Below are positions 10,216 through 22,690 of a stretch of 64,000 nucleotides of DNA, piece by piece (the first letter of the stretch is position 1; each line of letters begins with the position of its first letter). Location of the stretch: assembly GCA_014925825.1 (NCBI GenBank), contig JACGCK010000210.1, positions 1-64,000 on the forward strand, given 5' to 3'. Origin of the DNA: Pholiota molesta (lineage: Eukaryota; Basidiomycota; Agaricomycetes; Agaricales; Strophariaceae). The notes below the pieces were generated by a model. That model was not told where the DNA came from. It saw only the letters and a list, made by a program, of their open reading frames with translations, and did not search any database. The translations under genes were made by a program, and so were the position numbers.

Positions 10216-11612
10216 ATGGCCCATATTTCTTGCCCATTCTCCCTCGATGAATATACACTCATCGTCAATGAAACCGACGCATTACCCTGGCGATCCCGCT
10301 GCCACGCTTTGAAGGCTTTGTGCTTAGCTCATAGTTCCTTCGTCCCACTCTGCCAAAAACGCTTGTATTCACGCATCGTATATTCGTCGAAGAAGGTGGA
10401 CGCATTCCTAGACATCCTGTGCGATTCTCCTCATCTTGCTGGCTATGTCCGACATCTGGAATACTATGAATTCGTCGACGATTCACGCCTCCCAGTCCCA
10501 ATCCCGCAGGGCAATGGCAATGCAGTCAAGTTTCTCGACGCGCTCCTCAATTTGCGTTCTTTGGCGATGATGGATGCGGAGTCGCCTCCAGGATACGATT
10601 GGAAAGCTCTGGACCCGCAGTTATCCCGTGCGCTTCTGCGTATCGTACTCTCTCCCGAACTGCGGTCTCTTCAACTGCATGGGCTGCGAAACTTCCCTAT
10701 ACGGGGCCTAGTGGGGCTGAGGTGTTCCGCGAACCTCACCACGCTTTCTGTGGGCGCCTTGGGGGTAGATCTGGAAACTCTGGATGTCTACTTCGATGGT
10801 TCCGGTTCCGGGTGTACCGGTGCACGGCTGGTGAAGTTCACTGCTGAGAAGGGCAGTGCCTCCGCGGTGCCAGTGCTCATGGGTGGAATCGCCGCTTCTT
10901 CTGGCAATCGCCCGGTCTTCGACCTGAACGGGCTGTCCATCGTTTCTACTGAATGGGGTGGAGGCCGTCTTTCGGACATGGGTCGTGTCTTGGTGGAGTC
11001 CGTGTCTCATGTTCAAGACTTATCCTGCGTATGTGAGTAGCCTTCGGTCTCCGTTTGAATATCAAATCATTTCTATCAAATCCTTACATGATATAATATA
11101 CAGTGTCGAGAGATTCATTTGCAACTTTCTACGGTTTGGCGGTGTCCATTCTGAAAGGACCATTCAAGACTATCCGCAAGCTCAGGTTCCGTACCCGAGC
11201 CATCGCAGAAAATGAGGGAGATCCTTTCTACGGCAGCATCACGGAACTGCGACAGCTTGCGGGTCGGATGCCATCTCTCGACACTCTCGATATGTGCTTC
11301 CACATCTACACTAGGGATGTTGTTGACGCTCCGTGGAACCTCCCCAAGGCAATTGAGGACGCGCTCTTCCCGGCCTTCGATTATCTGCTTGCTGATGGGA
11401 GTGCCTTCCCGAAGCTGCGCTCGGTTTCCATCTGCTTCATGCTCTTGATTCTAGATGATTATTCTGTTGTTACTGGTGTTGTGGATCGGTTCAGGGCTTT
11501 CAATCGGTCGATAAAGGACAGAGTTTTGGAGCAGTTGGATGCCGCGTTGACGTTTGACTTTATTTTTGACATGTGTGTGCAGCCATCATTCTTAGATGCA
11601 AACGATGTATAA
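10216..11612 (+). CDS. F-box-like/LRR-like protein B1
   Basis: Exons 10216-11032 and 11104-11612 give 441 residues, with the intron in the same position and phase as in A1. The protein has the same F-box-like start (FSLDEYTLIVNETD, then LCLAHSSFVPLCQKRLYSRI) and the same downstream leucine-rich layout. It is a clear paralog of A1 but much more diverged from it than from B2. Residues at the extreme C-terminus differ from B2 through several clustered changes. Confidence 0.75.
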
Positions 11613-12562
11613 AGTATGTATGCATTATTGCCTAGTAATTGGATGATCGCAGTGTCTCGTCGCTCTCACTGAACGGGATCCAACAATTTGAGATTGAGAT
11701 TTCGTGAAGCAATAGGGGCTCATTGCTGGAAGGGGACCAAGAAGGTGTCTTGATCAAAACTCCATTTAGCTGGGAACACTTAAGCGCCCAGGAGAAAGAT
11801 CTTATCTGGGAAACGAAGGAGAATTCGGGGTCGACGAGTTGAACATGGAATCAGTGACCCTAGTGACCATACCGATACCCTCCGCACACATGTAAAAAAT
11901 GCGCAGCCATGCTACTTGTCAGATAGGTTCAGAAGAATGGAATGCCAAAGAGTTACACTCGCCCTCATCTCTGGCTTTCTATTTTAAAATCATATATCCA
12001 TATTTTCTAGATCAACATTTCTTTTCTCTCGATATTGTCATCATCTTTTCGTCTGCCTTTTCTCCTGCCAGTGCCTCGTTTGATCTCCATTTTCCTGTCC
12101 TCGTCCTTATCATCCAGAATTTACCCGCCGTCTCTGTCAATGTATTACCGCCTCATGTAGCTTTTGGTCTGCGGTCGATGACTTCCATCATCAAAATTTG
12201 ATTCACTATCTATTTATTCATGGCCATTTTGTATCTACCGCATCATGTAGTGTCTTTGGTCAGCGGTGTTTTATATCTTGAATTTATACATCATTTCTCT
12301 TATGGTGTTGGAGCTGAGCGCTGAGCGCTGAATGTCACTATCGGAATATTTAACGTTGAATATTGGGAAAGTCGGAATAAAAATAATAATAAATATGGAG
12401 GCCAGCCGGCTGCAGCACTGCTGGCAGCCAACTCGCTTGAGCTTGAGCACGGGTTCTTGCACTTGAGTACATCGTGAGAGTACCAACTCGAAGCCCGTTC
12501 TACTTAGGGCGTCCCCCACTTACTACCCCCCACCTCTGCCCAGCTTCATAGAGACCTTAAAG
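11613..12562. other. Spacer between B1 and A2 (junction of duplication units)
   Basis: No gene is seen. It holds the 3' flank of unit 1 and, from about 11951, the upstream region of A2. The latter includes a short insertion near 12395-12430 (rich in GCCAGC/GCTGGC) that is absent before A1. Confidence 0.6.
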
Positions 12563-13924
12563 ATGGCCCATCTTTCTCATACACTGTCCCTTGATGAGTA
12601 TACACTCATCATCAGTGAAATCGACACATGGGACCAAAAATCCCGATCTAGCGTTTTAAAGGTTTTGGCTCTAACATGTCGTTTCTTCGTTCCACTCTGT
12701 CAAAAACGATTATTTTCCCGCATCAAATATTCACCGTATAAAGTGGACACATTCCTGGACATCCTGTGCACTTCTCCGTATCTTGCAGATTATATCGGAC
12801 ATCTTGACTATCGCAGTTATACCGACACGGGCGATAACACAATCCGATTCCTCGATAAACTCAACAATTTACTATCCTTGTCCATTAAGACGTTTGGAGA
12901 TGATTGGAAAGCCCTCGATCCCCAGTTATCCAATGCCCTTCTACGTCTCATATCATCTCCCAATCTTCGCTCTCTCCAACTTGACGGTCTCCGAAAATTT
13001 CCCGTACAGAGCCTTCTGAAGTTGGGAAATTCCGCATACCTTGAAACCCTAGATATCCGTGAACTAGGAATAGATCTAGGCGATATTCTTACTGTGTCGA
13101 CAACCCTCGATGCATCAAATTCATCCTCGACCATTATACAACTATCGAAACTCAAAGTGTTTACGGGCAGCGCCTCCGCTGTGAACGTTCTCATGGGTGG
13201 AACGAGCTCCCCTTGTCGTAATCCTGCAGTCTTCGATTTTAGTCGGATGCGAGAGCTTTGTACAGAATGGTGCCATGGTGATGATGTGGTAGTAGGCAAG
13301 CTACTGATAGACTGTGCGCCATTTCTTGAAGATCTGAAATGTACATGTGAGTACCTATTGACTGTAATTTTGGTTTGAAGAAATCTTATTTTTGGGCGCA
13401 TAGTCCGATATGTGGGGTCAACTGTAGAAAACTTCAGCGGCCTGGCAGAAGCCATTTTGAAAGGACCATCTCAAACACTCCGAAGGCTGAGGTTCGATAC
13501 CGGCGAGGTTCCAGTCATAACTTACAGGGACCCTTTCTATGGAATTGTCGCTGAACTGGGACAGCTTGCAGGCCAGACGAAAGCTCTCGAAAGCATCGAG
13601 ATGGAGTTCTTCATCCGCCTCGACTTGAAGGACGATCCCTACGGTCCCGACAGGCTGTTCCAGGCTATCTTGCACAAATGCACGCCCCTCGATGATCTTT
13701 TGGCTGATCGAATTGCATTCCCTAAGCTGCGCTGTCTTTCGATTCGCTTCGCCACACATCTGTACGATGGTACAAACGTTGTTGTCTATGATCCCGTCTT
13801 ATGGCCGCAGCTCAGTGATGCCGCTCGTACGATCAAGCGGGACGTTTTCATAAATGTGAAAGCTATTTCAACAATTAACTTTTCTTTCAATTTGGTCGGT
13901 TCATACAATTTGCATGATCATTGA
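12563..13924 (+). CDS. F-box-like/LRR-like protein A2
   Basis: Exons 12563-13346 and 13404-13924 sit exactly 4208 bp from their A1 counterparts, and the product has the same 434-residue length. Substitutions versus A1 include GHLDY for GHLDF, LSNALL for LSDALL and TKALES for TKGLES. The frame is intact, so both copies could be active. The role is inferred as for A1. Confidence 0.75.
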
Positions 13925-14575
13925 TACTGTAATAATTTAGTCATTCACTGTTCTTGCCTTACTATCTTCCGATGTTTTGAATGTCGGATTCGAAATATCG
14001 AATACTTTGATGTGATTTCCTGTCCAAGGACTCCAAGCGCACATGTTGGTACAATAGAAATAGATTACTGACAACAGCGATTCCACAATTTGCTTCCAGC
14101 CATTACAGATCTCAAACATGGACCATCTTTTTCGTCCAATTGTTTTTGATGAAATACACTCATCGTCCCCTTTGAACCTGTCGTAAGAGTAATCCACTTA
14201 TACTCTGTGCACGACCATTAGAAGATCACATCAATGGATTGTCGCTGTCTAACTATCATATCATAAAAGTATATTTACTATGCCAGGTGGTTGTGCGCGA
14301 GTCGCAGACTGTAAGTATTTGAAAATCCGATAACTATAGGAGGGAAAGCCAACGAGTGCAGACTTTGATCATGATATCGGTTCGTATACTACATCGAACC
14401 CCAAGAATTAAGATAAGATGTTTAAGCGCTTTCCAAGTATTGTAAACTCACACTGCTGCAGGCCGATTTCGTTGAGGGCTTGTTGGAGGTTATATGCACG
14501 TGAGGATACAACTTGATTGATTCCAGTGCTGGGCGTCTATCGCTTGCTACCGACCACATCATGCAAATCTGAAAC
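13925..14575. other. Spacer between A2 and B2
   Basis: It carries the second relic of an F-box start (14118-14165) and about 0.2 kb (roughly 14170-14380) that is missing from the equivalent place in unit 1. No intact gene is visible. Confidence 0.6.
14118..14165 (+). pseudogene. Relic of the first codons of an F-box paralog (unit 2)
   Basis: The ATG at 14118 and the following ~48 bases resemble the 5' coding end of the B-type F-box genes. The frame then meets an early TGA, so it is a fragment. Confidence 0.6.
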
Positions 14576-15984
14576 ATGGCCCATATTTCTTGCCCATTTT
14601 CCCTCGATGAATATACACTCATCGTCAATGAAACCGACGCATTACCATGGCGATCCCGCTGCCACGCTTTGAAGGCTTTGTGCTTAGCTCATAGTTTCTT
14701 CGTCCCACTCTGCCAAAAACGCTTGTATTCGCGCATCGTATATTCGTCGAGGAAGGTGGACGCATTCCTAGACATCCTGTGCGATTCTCCTCATCTTGCT
14801 GGCTATGTCCGACATCTGGAATACTATGAATTCGTCGACGATTCACGCCTCCCAGTCCCAATCCCGCAGGGCAATGGCAATGCAGTCAAGTTTCTCGACG
14901 CGCTCCTCAATTTGCGTTCGTTGGCGATGGTGGATGCGGAGTCGCCTCCAGGATACGATTGGAAAGCTCTGGACCCGCAGATATCCCGTGCGCTTCTGCG
15001 TATCGTGCTGTCTCCCGAACTGCGGTCTCTTCAACTGCATGGACTGCGGAACTTTCCTGTACGGGGACTGGCGGGGCTGAGGTGTTCCGCGAACCTCACC
15101 AAGCTTTCTGTTGGTGCCTTGGGGGTAGATCTGGAAACTCTGGATGTCCACTTCGATGGTTCCGATTCCGGCTGTACCCGTGCACGGCTGGTGAATCTCA
15201 CTGCTGAGGAGGGCAGTGCCTCCGCGGTGCGAGTGCTCATGGGTGGAACCGGCGCTTCTTCTGGCCATCGCCCGGTCTTCGACTTGAACGGGCTGTCCAT
15301 CGTTTCTACTGAATGGGGTGGGGGCCGTCTTTCGGACATGGGTCGTGTCTTGGTGGAGTCCGTGTCTCATGTTCAAGACTTGTCCTGCGTATGTGAGTAG
15401 CTTTTCAGTCTCCGTTTGAACATCAAATTTCTATCAAATCATTTCTATCGAATTCTTACATGATATAATATACAGTGTCGAGAGATTCGTTTGCCACTTT
15501 CTATGGTTTGGCGGCGTCCATTCTGAAAGGACCATTCAAGACCATCCGCAAGCTCAGGTTCCGTACCCGAGCCATCGCAGAAAATGAGGAAGATCCTTTC
15601 TACGGCAGCATCACGGAACTGCGACAGCTTGCAGGCCAGATGCCATCTCTCGACACTCTCGATATGTGCTTCCATATCTACACTAGGGATGTTGTTGACG
15701 CTCCGTGGAACCTCCCACATGCCATTGAGGATGCGCTCTTCCCGGCCTTCGATTATCTGCTTGCTGATGGGAGTGCCTTCCCGAAGCTGCGCTCGGTTTC
15801 CATTTGCTTCATGCTCTTGATTCTAGGTGATCCTCCTGTGGATGAGGAGGTTGAGGATCGGTTCAGGGCTTTCAATCAGTCGATCAAGGACAGAGCTCTC
15901 GAGCGTTTGGATGCTGTGTCGATGTTCAACTTTTCTTTTGACATGTGTATGCAACCGTCAATATTGAGTGCAGACGATGCATAA
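14576..15984 (+). CDS. F-box-like/LRR-like protein B2
   Basis: Exons 14576-15392 and 15476-15984 have exactly the lengths of B1 (817 and 509 nt) and encode 441 residues; the intron is a little longer than in B1. Most differences from B1 cluster around residues 195-235 and in the last 45 residues, for example VDEEVEDRF in B2 where B1 has VTGVVDRF. That clustering could reflect relaxed or diversifying selection in the variable C-terminal part. Confidence 0.75.
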
Positions 15985-16866
15985 AAGTACTTGTGTATTA
16001 TCACCCAGTAATTGCATGTGATCGCAGTATATCGTCGCTCTCACTGAGTGGGATCCACCATTTAAAGTTAAAGCGACAGACGTCTTGACAAATGCCATAG
16101 CTGATTCAGTGTAACCTTGATCGCTGATATGCCTGTGAGGGGATTGCGGAAACGACCGACCCTAGTAGAAACCTATCTCGGAAGTGATGGACACTGGGCA
16201 GACCACCGAATTTTCCAGCGAAAAGCTGAGAAATAGGGGCTCATTGCTGGAAGGGGAACAAGAAGGTAGATCCTCTCGCGTAGTTAACGCATTCCCGGGC
16301 GTCTTGATCAAAACTCCATTTAGCTGGGAACACTTTAAGCGCCCAGGAGAAAGATCTTATCTGGGAAACGAAGGAGAATTCGGGATCGACGAGTTGAACA
16401 TGGGCTCAGTGAGGCTCAGTGGTTCTAGTGATCATACATACCCCCCGCACACATGTAAATGCGCAGCCATGCTGCTTGTCAGATAGGTTCAGAATGGAAT
16501 GCCAAAGGTAAGTATATATATTTTTACGGCTTACCTAGGCTCAGACAGCTATATTTACGTTGATCTGAGGTGGTCCTAAATAGAAATGAATTGCTGCGAG
16601 TTCTTGGCAAGTTCTTGGTCATATTCATGTTGCAGCGAGGCTGAGCGAGTACATCATGTTCTGACAGCTACTCATGACAATTTGATCTCACGCTGTCTGT
16701 TGGCTATGATCTACTCAGGTAACTCAGCGATGTGTTGGTGGTGGGGGCTGGTGGGGGGTGACTCTATAAATTCGAATACGGGAGACTAGACTCGGGAGGT
16801 TCGCTGTGTGGTTAAGTTATCCAGGAGTTATCCCAAAGTTTTGCCAAAAGTTATACGAAAGCCAAA
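15985..16866. other. Intergenic between B2 and the Gypsy element
   Basis: The first ~520 bp are the 3' flank of duplication unit 2. The remainder is unique spacer ending in the CCAAA target duplication at 16862-16866. No gene is seen. Before the Gypsy insertion this spacer led directly into the bHLH gene. Confidence 0.6.
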
Positions 16867-17146
16867 TGTGACGGATCGCTAGCGACCTCACAGCACGACT
16901 CTTTATCTTATCTTATCTTATTGACTTAGAACTTTTTATTTGTTTCTTTCGTTTTGTTTACACTCCCCACTCTCTCCATATTCCGAAAAACCTTATGTTT
17001 AAAAACTATCTAGTTATGACGTATTAGACATCCGTAGAGTATTTAAGGCCGACTTGGTGTACGTAGATAGTCGGCCTGGAATTCAGCTCTTCAACTGTCT
17101 TTTGGGTTCTCGTGTGGCAAGACTCGTGGGAACACGCCTTGTCACA
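16867..17146 (+). repeat. Gypsy 5' LTR (280 bp)
   Basis: It runs from TGTGACGG to TTGTCACA, with 6-bp inverted ends TGTGAC/GTCACA. A single difference from the 3' LTR was seen: G at the twelfth base, which is A in the 3' LTR, inside a CpG. Confidence 0.95.
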
Positions 17147-17322
17147 TATTTTTGACAAGAGAGAATCGGTTCGATACTCTACGGGAACACCCCGAGCTTA
17201 CTTATCTAACTTCGTCGACGACGTCGAGCCTTGGATAACCCCGGTCTGATCAACCAGGACTTCCAGGTGAGTAGTCAATTAATTAAAAACCCTAACTTTA
17301 TTTTAGCTTTTGCTGTGCTGTG
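17147..17322 (+). other. Gypsy leader with probable short intron
   Basis: This is the untranslated stretch between the 5' LTR and gag. A GTGAGT...TTTTAG segment at 17267-17306 looks like a 40-nt spliced leader intron ending 16 bases before the ATG. I could not assign a tRNA primer-binding site. Confidence 0.45.
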
Positions 17323-20300
17323 ATGGCAGTGAGACGAGGGCGCTCGCAGTCTAAGCAGCCAATTACCCCTAGTGTTGAGGGGTTGGGACCGATCGAGGAA
17401 GTCGGCGGTGCCCAGTCGAAGGACAGTGTTGTCCATCCCGGTGCGGCCACACCCGCGGCAGGCGGCGTCGTGGGCACCAACTCGATAACAGCCGCCCAGG
17501 GAGGCGCGCGTGATGATGTGATGGGTGACGACCCTCACAGTTCTGAAAATAGCCGTGGTGCGTCTGAGAACGACCGTCGGTTGGAGGAGCCGCAGCCTGG
17601 AGGGCGGGCCCCGTTGAGTAATAGCGCTGATCAAAGCCAAGGTCAGGTAGTACGTACTGAGGAATTTGTTAAGGCCATGGAGGCCGTCGCGGAAAGTAAA
17701 CAGCAGGTGGGAATGTTATTACCACTTATGAATCAAATATTGGTTAGATTAGAAGCTCTCGAGGGAAAGAGAAACACACCTGAGAGAGAGGACAGTCCAG
17801 ATGAGACTGTGTTCCATGATCTTGTGGACACAGACAGTGAGTCTGAGAATATGGGTAAGATTTCCTCGAAGGGGAAAACGATCGATCCCGCCGAATGGGG
17901 CAATGTTGGAATCTCTGAGCATGAATTGAACACCGAGGCCAGAGGGTTCGATTTGCTGAGTTAACGCGGGAAAACGAGAGGCTTGAACACTCCGTGAGAG
18001 ATCAGCCGCCGCATCAGACGCCCAAGACAAGGGGGACCGAAGAGCGCGCGGACAGGTTTAATATCCATGAAGAACGTATGAGTAAATTGTTCAAGGAATG
18101 GCAAAAGGAAAAGGAAAAAGCGGATCAGTTTAATAAGCGCCGGGATGAGCAGATTTCACATACCGAGCGCATTTCCGATAGTCCTATGTCTAAGGAATTT
18201 GAGAAATTTATATTGCAAGGAACTTCGACGCCTAAGAATGCGCCGCGAACTTCGGGTACATTATTACCGAGCGCGCAATTGACGCCGGATAGCATGGTAG
18301 GGCGCTTGTTAAATGGCAGAGTTGGGAGGAATTTATTAGAGGAAATAGGTGCTAAGCAGGCTCCTCAGGGAAGAGAGGCCCATTTCTCTAGCAACCTTTA
18401 CAACCCTCCTGAACAGCCCACGGCTTTGGCACCCAGCCGTTTCCGTGCGATCATGCCGACGACGCCGACAGTTTATCATGGCGATGCAGATGCGATCAAA
18501 TATACGACGTATGTCATGCAGTGTAGGCGCTTCTGTATCGAAGCTTGTTTGCCGCCAGAGGAACAAGTTATTCGGTGCGGGGATTACTTGCAAGGTAAAG
18601 CTGCGAAATATTTTACGACTATGGTTATGCTTAGCGAGACGTTGTTCGCCTTGGAGGACTTTTTCAAAGGTCTCTACGACTACTGTTTCCCGCCGGATTA
18701 CCGGTTGAAGCAACGTCGGAGACTGGACAATTTGACTCAGGGCTCGATGACGGTCAAGGCTTTTGCAGCCGAGGTCAGCTTATTATTCAGGGTTATTGGT
18801 ACTTCCAATGAACAGCAACGAGTTGATAAATTATGGAATGGTCTGAGAACAGAACTACAGACTGCTCTTTGGAAGGAAGGTTTAGATTTCAAGGAGGCTT
18901 CTTGGGACGAAGTCGTGGCTGTCGCGACGCGGCACGAAATGGCCGATATGATGGAGAGAAATCGTAAGGAATATAGCGATAAATCTCGCGATCATAAGGA
19001 CACTTCGCGTAGCAAAGGTACTTCGAACCGTGATAATAACAAGTCATCTGAGAGATCTTCTGATGGGACCAGGAATGGGTTCAAGGGTAATAAATATCAG
19101 AAAGATGGTAATACTGGTAGGAATGGTCACCATTCTTCTTACAGCAAATCCGGAGATGGTCAGAATAAATCTCATGGGAATAATAGTGATATTAAGAGTA
19201 CTACATCGAAGTCTACTAACGACTCTGCGGAAATCCGGTGCTACGGTTGTGGTAAGACTGGACACATTGGACGTAACTGTCCTGATAGGCAGTCGGTTAA
19301 GTCCCCGGGTGCTAAGAAAGGACCACCAGGCGCTCGCGCGTTCAATGTAGATTTGATTACCGAAACCGAGGAGCAGCTAGCTTCCGTCACCGGGCCGGAG
19401 TCCACGACCGAGCAGCCTGGCGAAGCCGCGACGTACTACATGTCTGTTGAGAGTTCTATGGCTGGTGCGGTGTTTGACGAGGCTACTGAAGCGGTGAGTT
19501 GGGATAGTGGTGTATGCGCGATGGATGTGGGAGATGCTGTACGCATTTTGGCGGATGATGACAGGTCGGGGGATCAAACCCGGCTGGGATCACCTCTGTG
19601 CGATGTTATTCAGCGCTCCTTGAACCTCGCGCGACCTTTTCCTGGCGATCCAGTAACTGAGGGTATGGAGTCTGAACGATTCCTTGTTTATGAAACGGAT
19701 AATGGGAGCCATTTGGCTATATTGGATAATGTTACATTGGCTGATGAGTTGTTACCGCGTTCAGCGGCTGAGCGAGACGATTTCTTGGTTGGACGTTGGT
19801 ATGCCATTAAATGTGCACAAAGGAATAAACTGGGGGTTACTTTGCAGCCACGCTGGTTTAAGCGTAGGCGTCAGTGGGATTACTATGCGATGAACGCAGC
19901 CTGGAGGCTTGAGTGTGGCAGGCCCTTCTCTGAATACTTGGCTTGGTCCAAGAGGGATAAGCAGGCTTTGGAATTAAGATATATAGTGTTCCGATTGCCA
20001 GATAGTGAAGTGTATGTAGTCAGGGATCGGTATTTGAGTGTTAGCTTCGAGATTTCAGCGCGTTTGGTACAGGATTCACGATTTGATATTGCTGTATGGT
20101 TCAGACGGCAATTGCGTAGGTGGCTCATTGTAGTCCATGATCCTGATTTCGACTACACCGGATTATGGCGTCTTTTCGGTTACGAAAATCCGGAGGGCGA
20201 GTCTGAGGAAGACGAAGATCAGGTTCCAGACTTGTTAGATTATTCGGATTCAAGCGATGACGAGTTTGAAGACTCTGATTCAGATGAATGGGATGAATTC

Positions 20301-21026
20301 GATATATTCAGTAGCTATGATAACAGTGATGTTCAGGAACATAAAGTAGTAGAAATGGGAGATTGGTCCATCTTTGAAGACTATAATAAATGGGATCTAC
20401 CTGCTTCGGCTGGAATGGCAGTTGCGCAAACTGATAATGATACTTTGCCTTCGGTAATGAGGACTGCAGCAGTAACTAAGGATCCATCGCGCGTTGTGCC
20501 TAATTATATTACTGTAGTGGTTCATGTTAATGGAGAACCTGCACGGGCGCTTATTGATACGGGGTCTTTGTGCGACTTTATGTCGTCGTCGTTTGCAGAT
20601 CAATTAAAGGTTAAGAAGGAAGAGTTAGCTACTCCCCTTACTGTGCAATTGGCAGCATTAGGATCTAGGACCAAGGTGAATTACAGAGCTACAGTGGATT
20701 TCAAGTACCAGGGTATTAACGAAAGTCGCTCATTTGATATTATGAATTTACCGAACCATGACCTCATATTAGGAACGCTGTTCTTATATCAGCATAGAGT
20801 TATGGTTGGATTTAATGATACATGAGTTGTCATCGGGAGTAATACGGCCTTGCCGATCAAGGGATCAACAGTGCGTACCCTTGCTTCGAGATCAGCGGTG
20901 CTTCGTGAGCTTAATCTTGAGGAAGCGCGTCAATACCTTAAGAGTTTAGCTGAGCCGTTGTGTAAAACAGCCACGGAAACAGAATTGCCTCCGTTAAGGG
21001 CGATCAATCATTGAATTGATTTGATC
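17323..21026 (+). CDS. Gypsy gag and aspartic protease (start of gag-pol)
   Basis: Translation from the ATG at 17323 gives a Ser/Gly-rich N-terminus and the start of a coiled coil. A -1 frame change near 17945, beside a G run, joins it to the long frame ending at 20825. That frame holds the retrotransposon gag domain (about 18460-18960), a CCHC zinc knuckle (CYGCGKTGHIGRNC, about 19240), an acidic spacer, and an aspartic protease with the catalytic DTGS motif (about 20555) and late LILGT motif. In-frame TGA codons at 20823 and 21012 interrupt an otherwise continuous frame; both can be explained by CGA-to-TGA change. The frame continues to the insertion point at 21027-21031. Confidence 0.85.
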
Positions 21027-21031
21027 GACGA

Positions 21032-21456
21032 TGTGATGCCTAGGGTCTGCATCAGAGCGCTCGAGGGGACTTCGGAGAGGGTAGAAGACGAGGGATGAGA
21101 TATGGATGTAACCCTATCCTAGGGAAGCAGTATATGGGTGCTCAGCCCGAACCAAGTGCGCTGTAAGGCAGCCGCCTATGCCGACATGTTACCCTTGACG
21201 GGGGTCAGGTAACCCATGACTGGGGCCGTGTTACCCAGGGCGGGGGTCCTATCACCCAGGTCAGGGAGCGAGACAGCTGGTCATGGCTAGCAGGGTTGTA
21301 GATCCTCTACGAAGGTGTTGTGGTTCAGGTCAAAGGTTATATCATAAGGAGAGAGGCTGCATGGTGGCAACCTCAACTACAGGACATGTGACTATCATGT
21401 GACTACCATGTGATCTACAGTCCTCTGTACAAGTACCTAAGTATCCAGTCGTCACA
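21032..21456 (-). repeat. LTR of the non-autonomous element (left)
   Basis: It is 425 bp, TGTGATGCC to GTCGTCACA, and identical by eye to 26878-27302. Confidence 0.93.
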
Positions 21457-22239
21457 GTGCCCCCCACTTGTCCAGAGGGCATGTACTCTAATGGAAAAAA
21501 GCATAAAACATATAGGTAAAAATAGAAAGAAAAATGAATCACAATGGCCCCCCAAATTAGGCCAAAAGAATATAAAGTAAAAATTTTGGGAAAAATAAGC
21601 AAGAAAATAAAATAAGAGAAAAAGGAAAAAATTTGGTTCCCAAATTCTCTAACCTTCCAAGGTAGATCTACAAGAGATCAAAGAGGGAATAGAGGATGGC
21701 TTCCTAACTCTAGATAGGAGAGTCAACCAATCCTAAGGCATCCTTCAAGAGCTAGAGCAAAGCTCTAGACTAGCTCTACAGATCTAGAAGTATCTGAGAG
21801 GATACAAAGGATAGCTTCCCTGCTCCATATAGGAGAGTCAGCCACTCCAGCATCCTAGAGGAGCTAGGGGCATAGCCATAAGGTAGCTCCTCCAAGGGAT
21901 CATAGCCTGATCCCAGACATAGGGATAGATAGGGTAATAGGAGGAGGCTAGGCCTCCTCAGGACCCATGGTCCTACCCCCTACCCCTGCCCCCCACTTCT
22001 TTCGGTGTGCAGGCCAGACAGCGGGCATAGGATGAGGCATGTCTAGGAATGGGCAGCTAAAGAAGTACGGAGGAAGAAAAAGAGGAAAAGAAAATCCAGG
22101 GCCACAGAGTGGAAAGAAAAAGGAAAGGACAGAGTAGACTCTGGCAGGTGGAAAGAAAAGCAAAAAAAAGGGATAAGAATGGAAAGAAAAAGGGCCCACT
22201 GGTCAGGATATGCTAAATGAGCTCAGCAGGAGGGAAGGA

Positions 22240-22690
22240 AAGCCTAGCACGTTCGAAACTTCGTCGTTTTGCGCGTATAAGGGCTTGAAAGATGCGTCTT
22301 CGCAATCGTAACAGAGCCAAAAAATTTGCGTGGAAAACGGAGCAGCCGTTCCGGAGATATAGGCCAATCCTCATTGAAGGGTAGGAAGAGGAGGAAAGGG
22401 GATGGTAAATTCGAATGTGCATCGTTTCATGCGAGTAAGGGCTTGAAAGTTGCGTCTTCGCAAACGTTACAAGTTACAAAAAACCGCATGAGAATCGAAA
22501 GCATCGTTCCGGAGATACGGGCCAATCTTTCCTGAAGGGTAGGAAGAGGAGGAAAGGGGATGGTAAATTCGAATGTGCATCGTTTCATGCGAGTAAGGGC
22601 TTGAAGGTTGCGTCTTCGCAAACATTACAAGTTACAAAAAACCGCATGAGAATCGAAAGCATCGTTCCGGAGATACGGGCCAATCTTCCT
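22240..22690. repeat. Tandem repeat, period about 158 bp
   Basis: GATGGTAAATTCGAATGTGC recurs at 22401 and 22559, and a diverged first unit precedes them. Each unit contains a purine-rich block, GGTAGGAAGAGGAGGAAA. Confidence 0.8.

Larger units (their letters stand above)
7712..11950 (+). repeat. Tandem duplication unit 1 (carries F-box genes A1 and B1)
   Basis: The unit starts with AGTTACACTCGCC at 7712 and the same sequence recurs at 11951. Genes, spacers and the 3' flank (CTCATTGCTGGAAGGGGA near 11719 and 16237) recur in the same order in unit 2. The copies differ by point changes and by an indel of about 0.2 kb between the A and B genes. Confidence 0.88.
11951..16505 (+). repeat. Tandem duplication unit 2 (carries F-box genes A2 and B2)
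   Basis: This is the second copy of the unit at 7712-11950. It ends near 16505 with the same GGTTCAGAATGGAATGCCAAAG flank, split here as GGTTCAGAATGG and AATGCCAAAG. It is about 0.3 kb longer than unit 1, mostly between A2 and B2. Confidence 0.88.
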
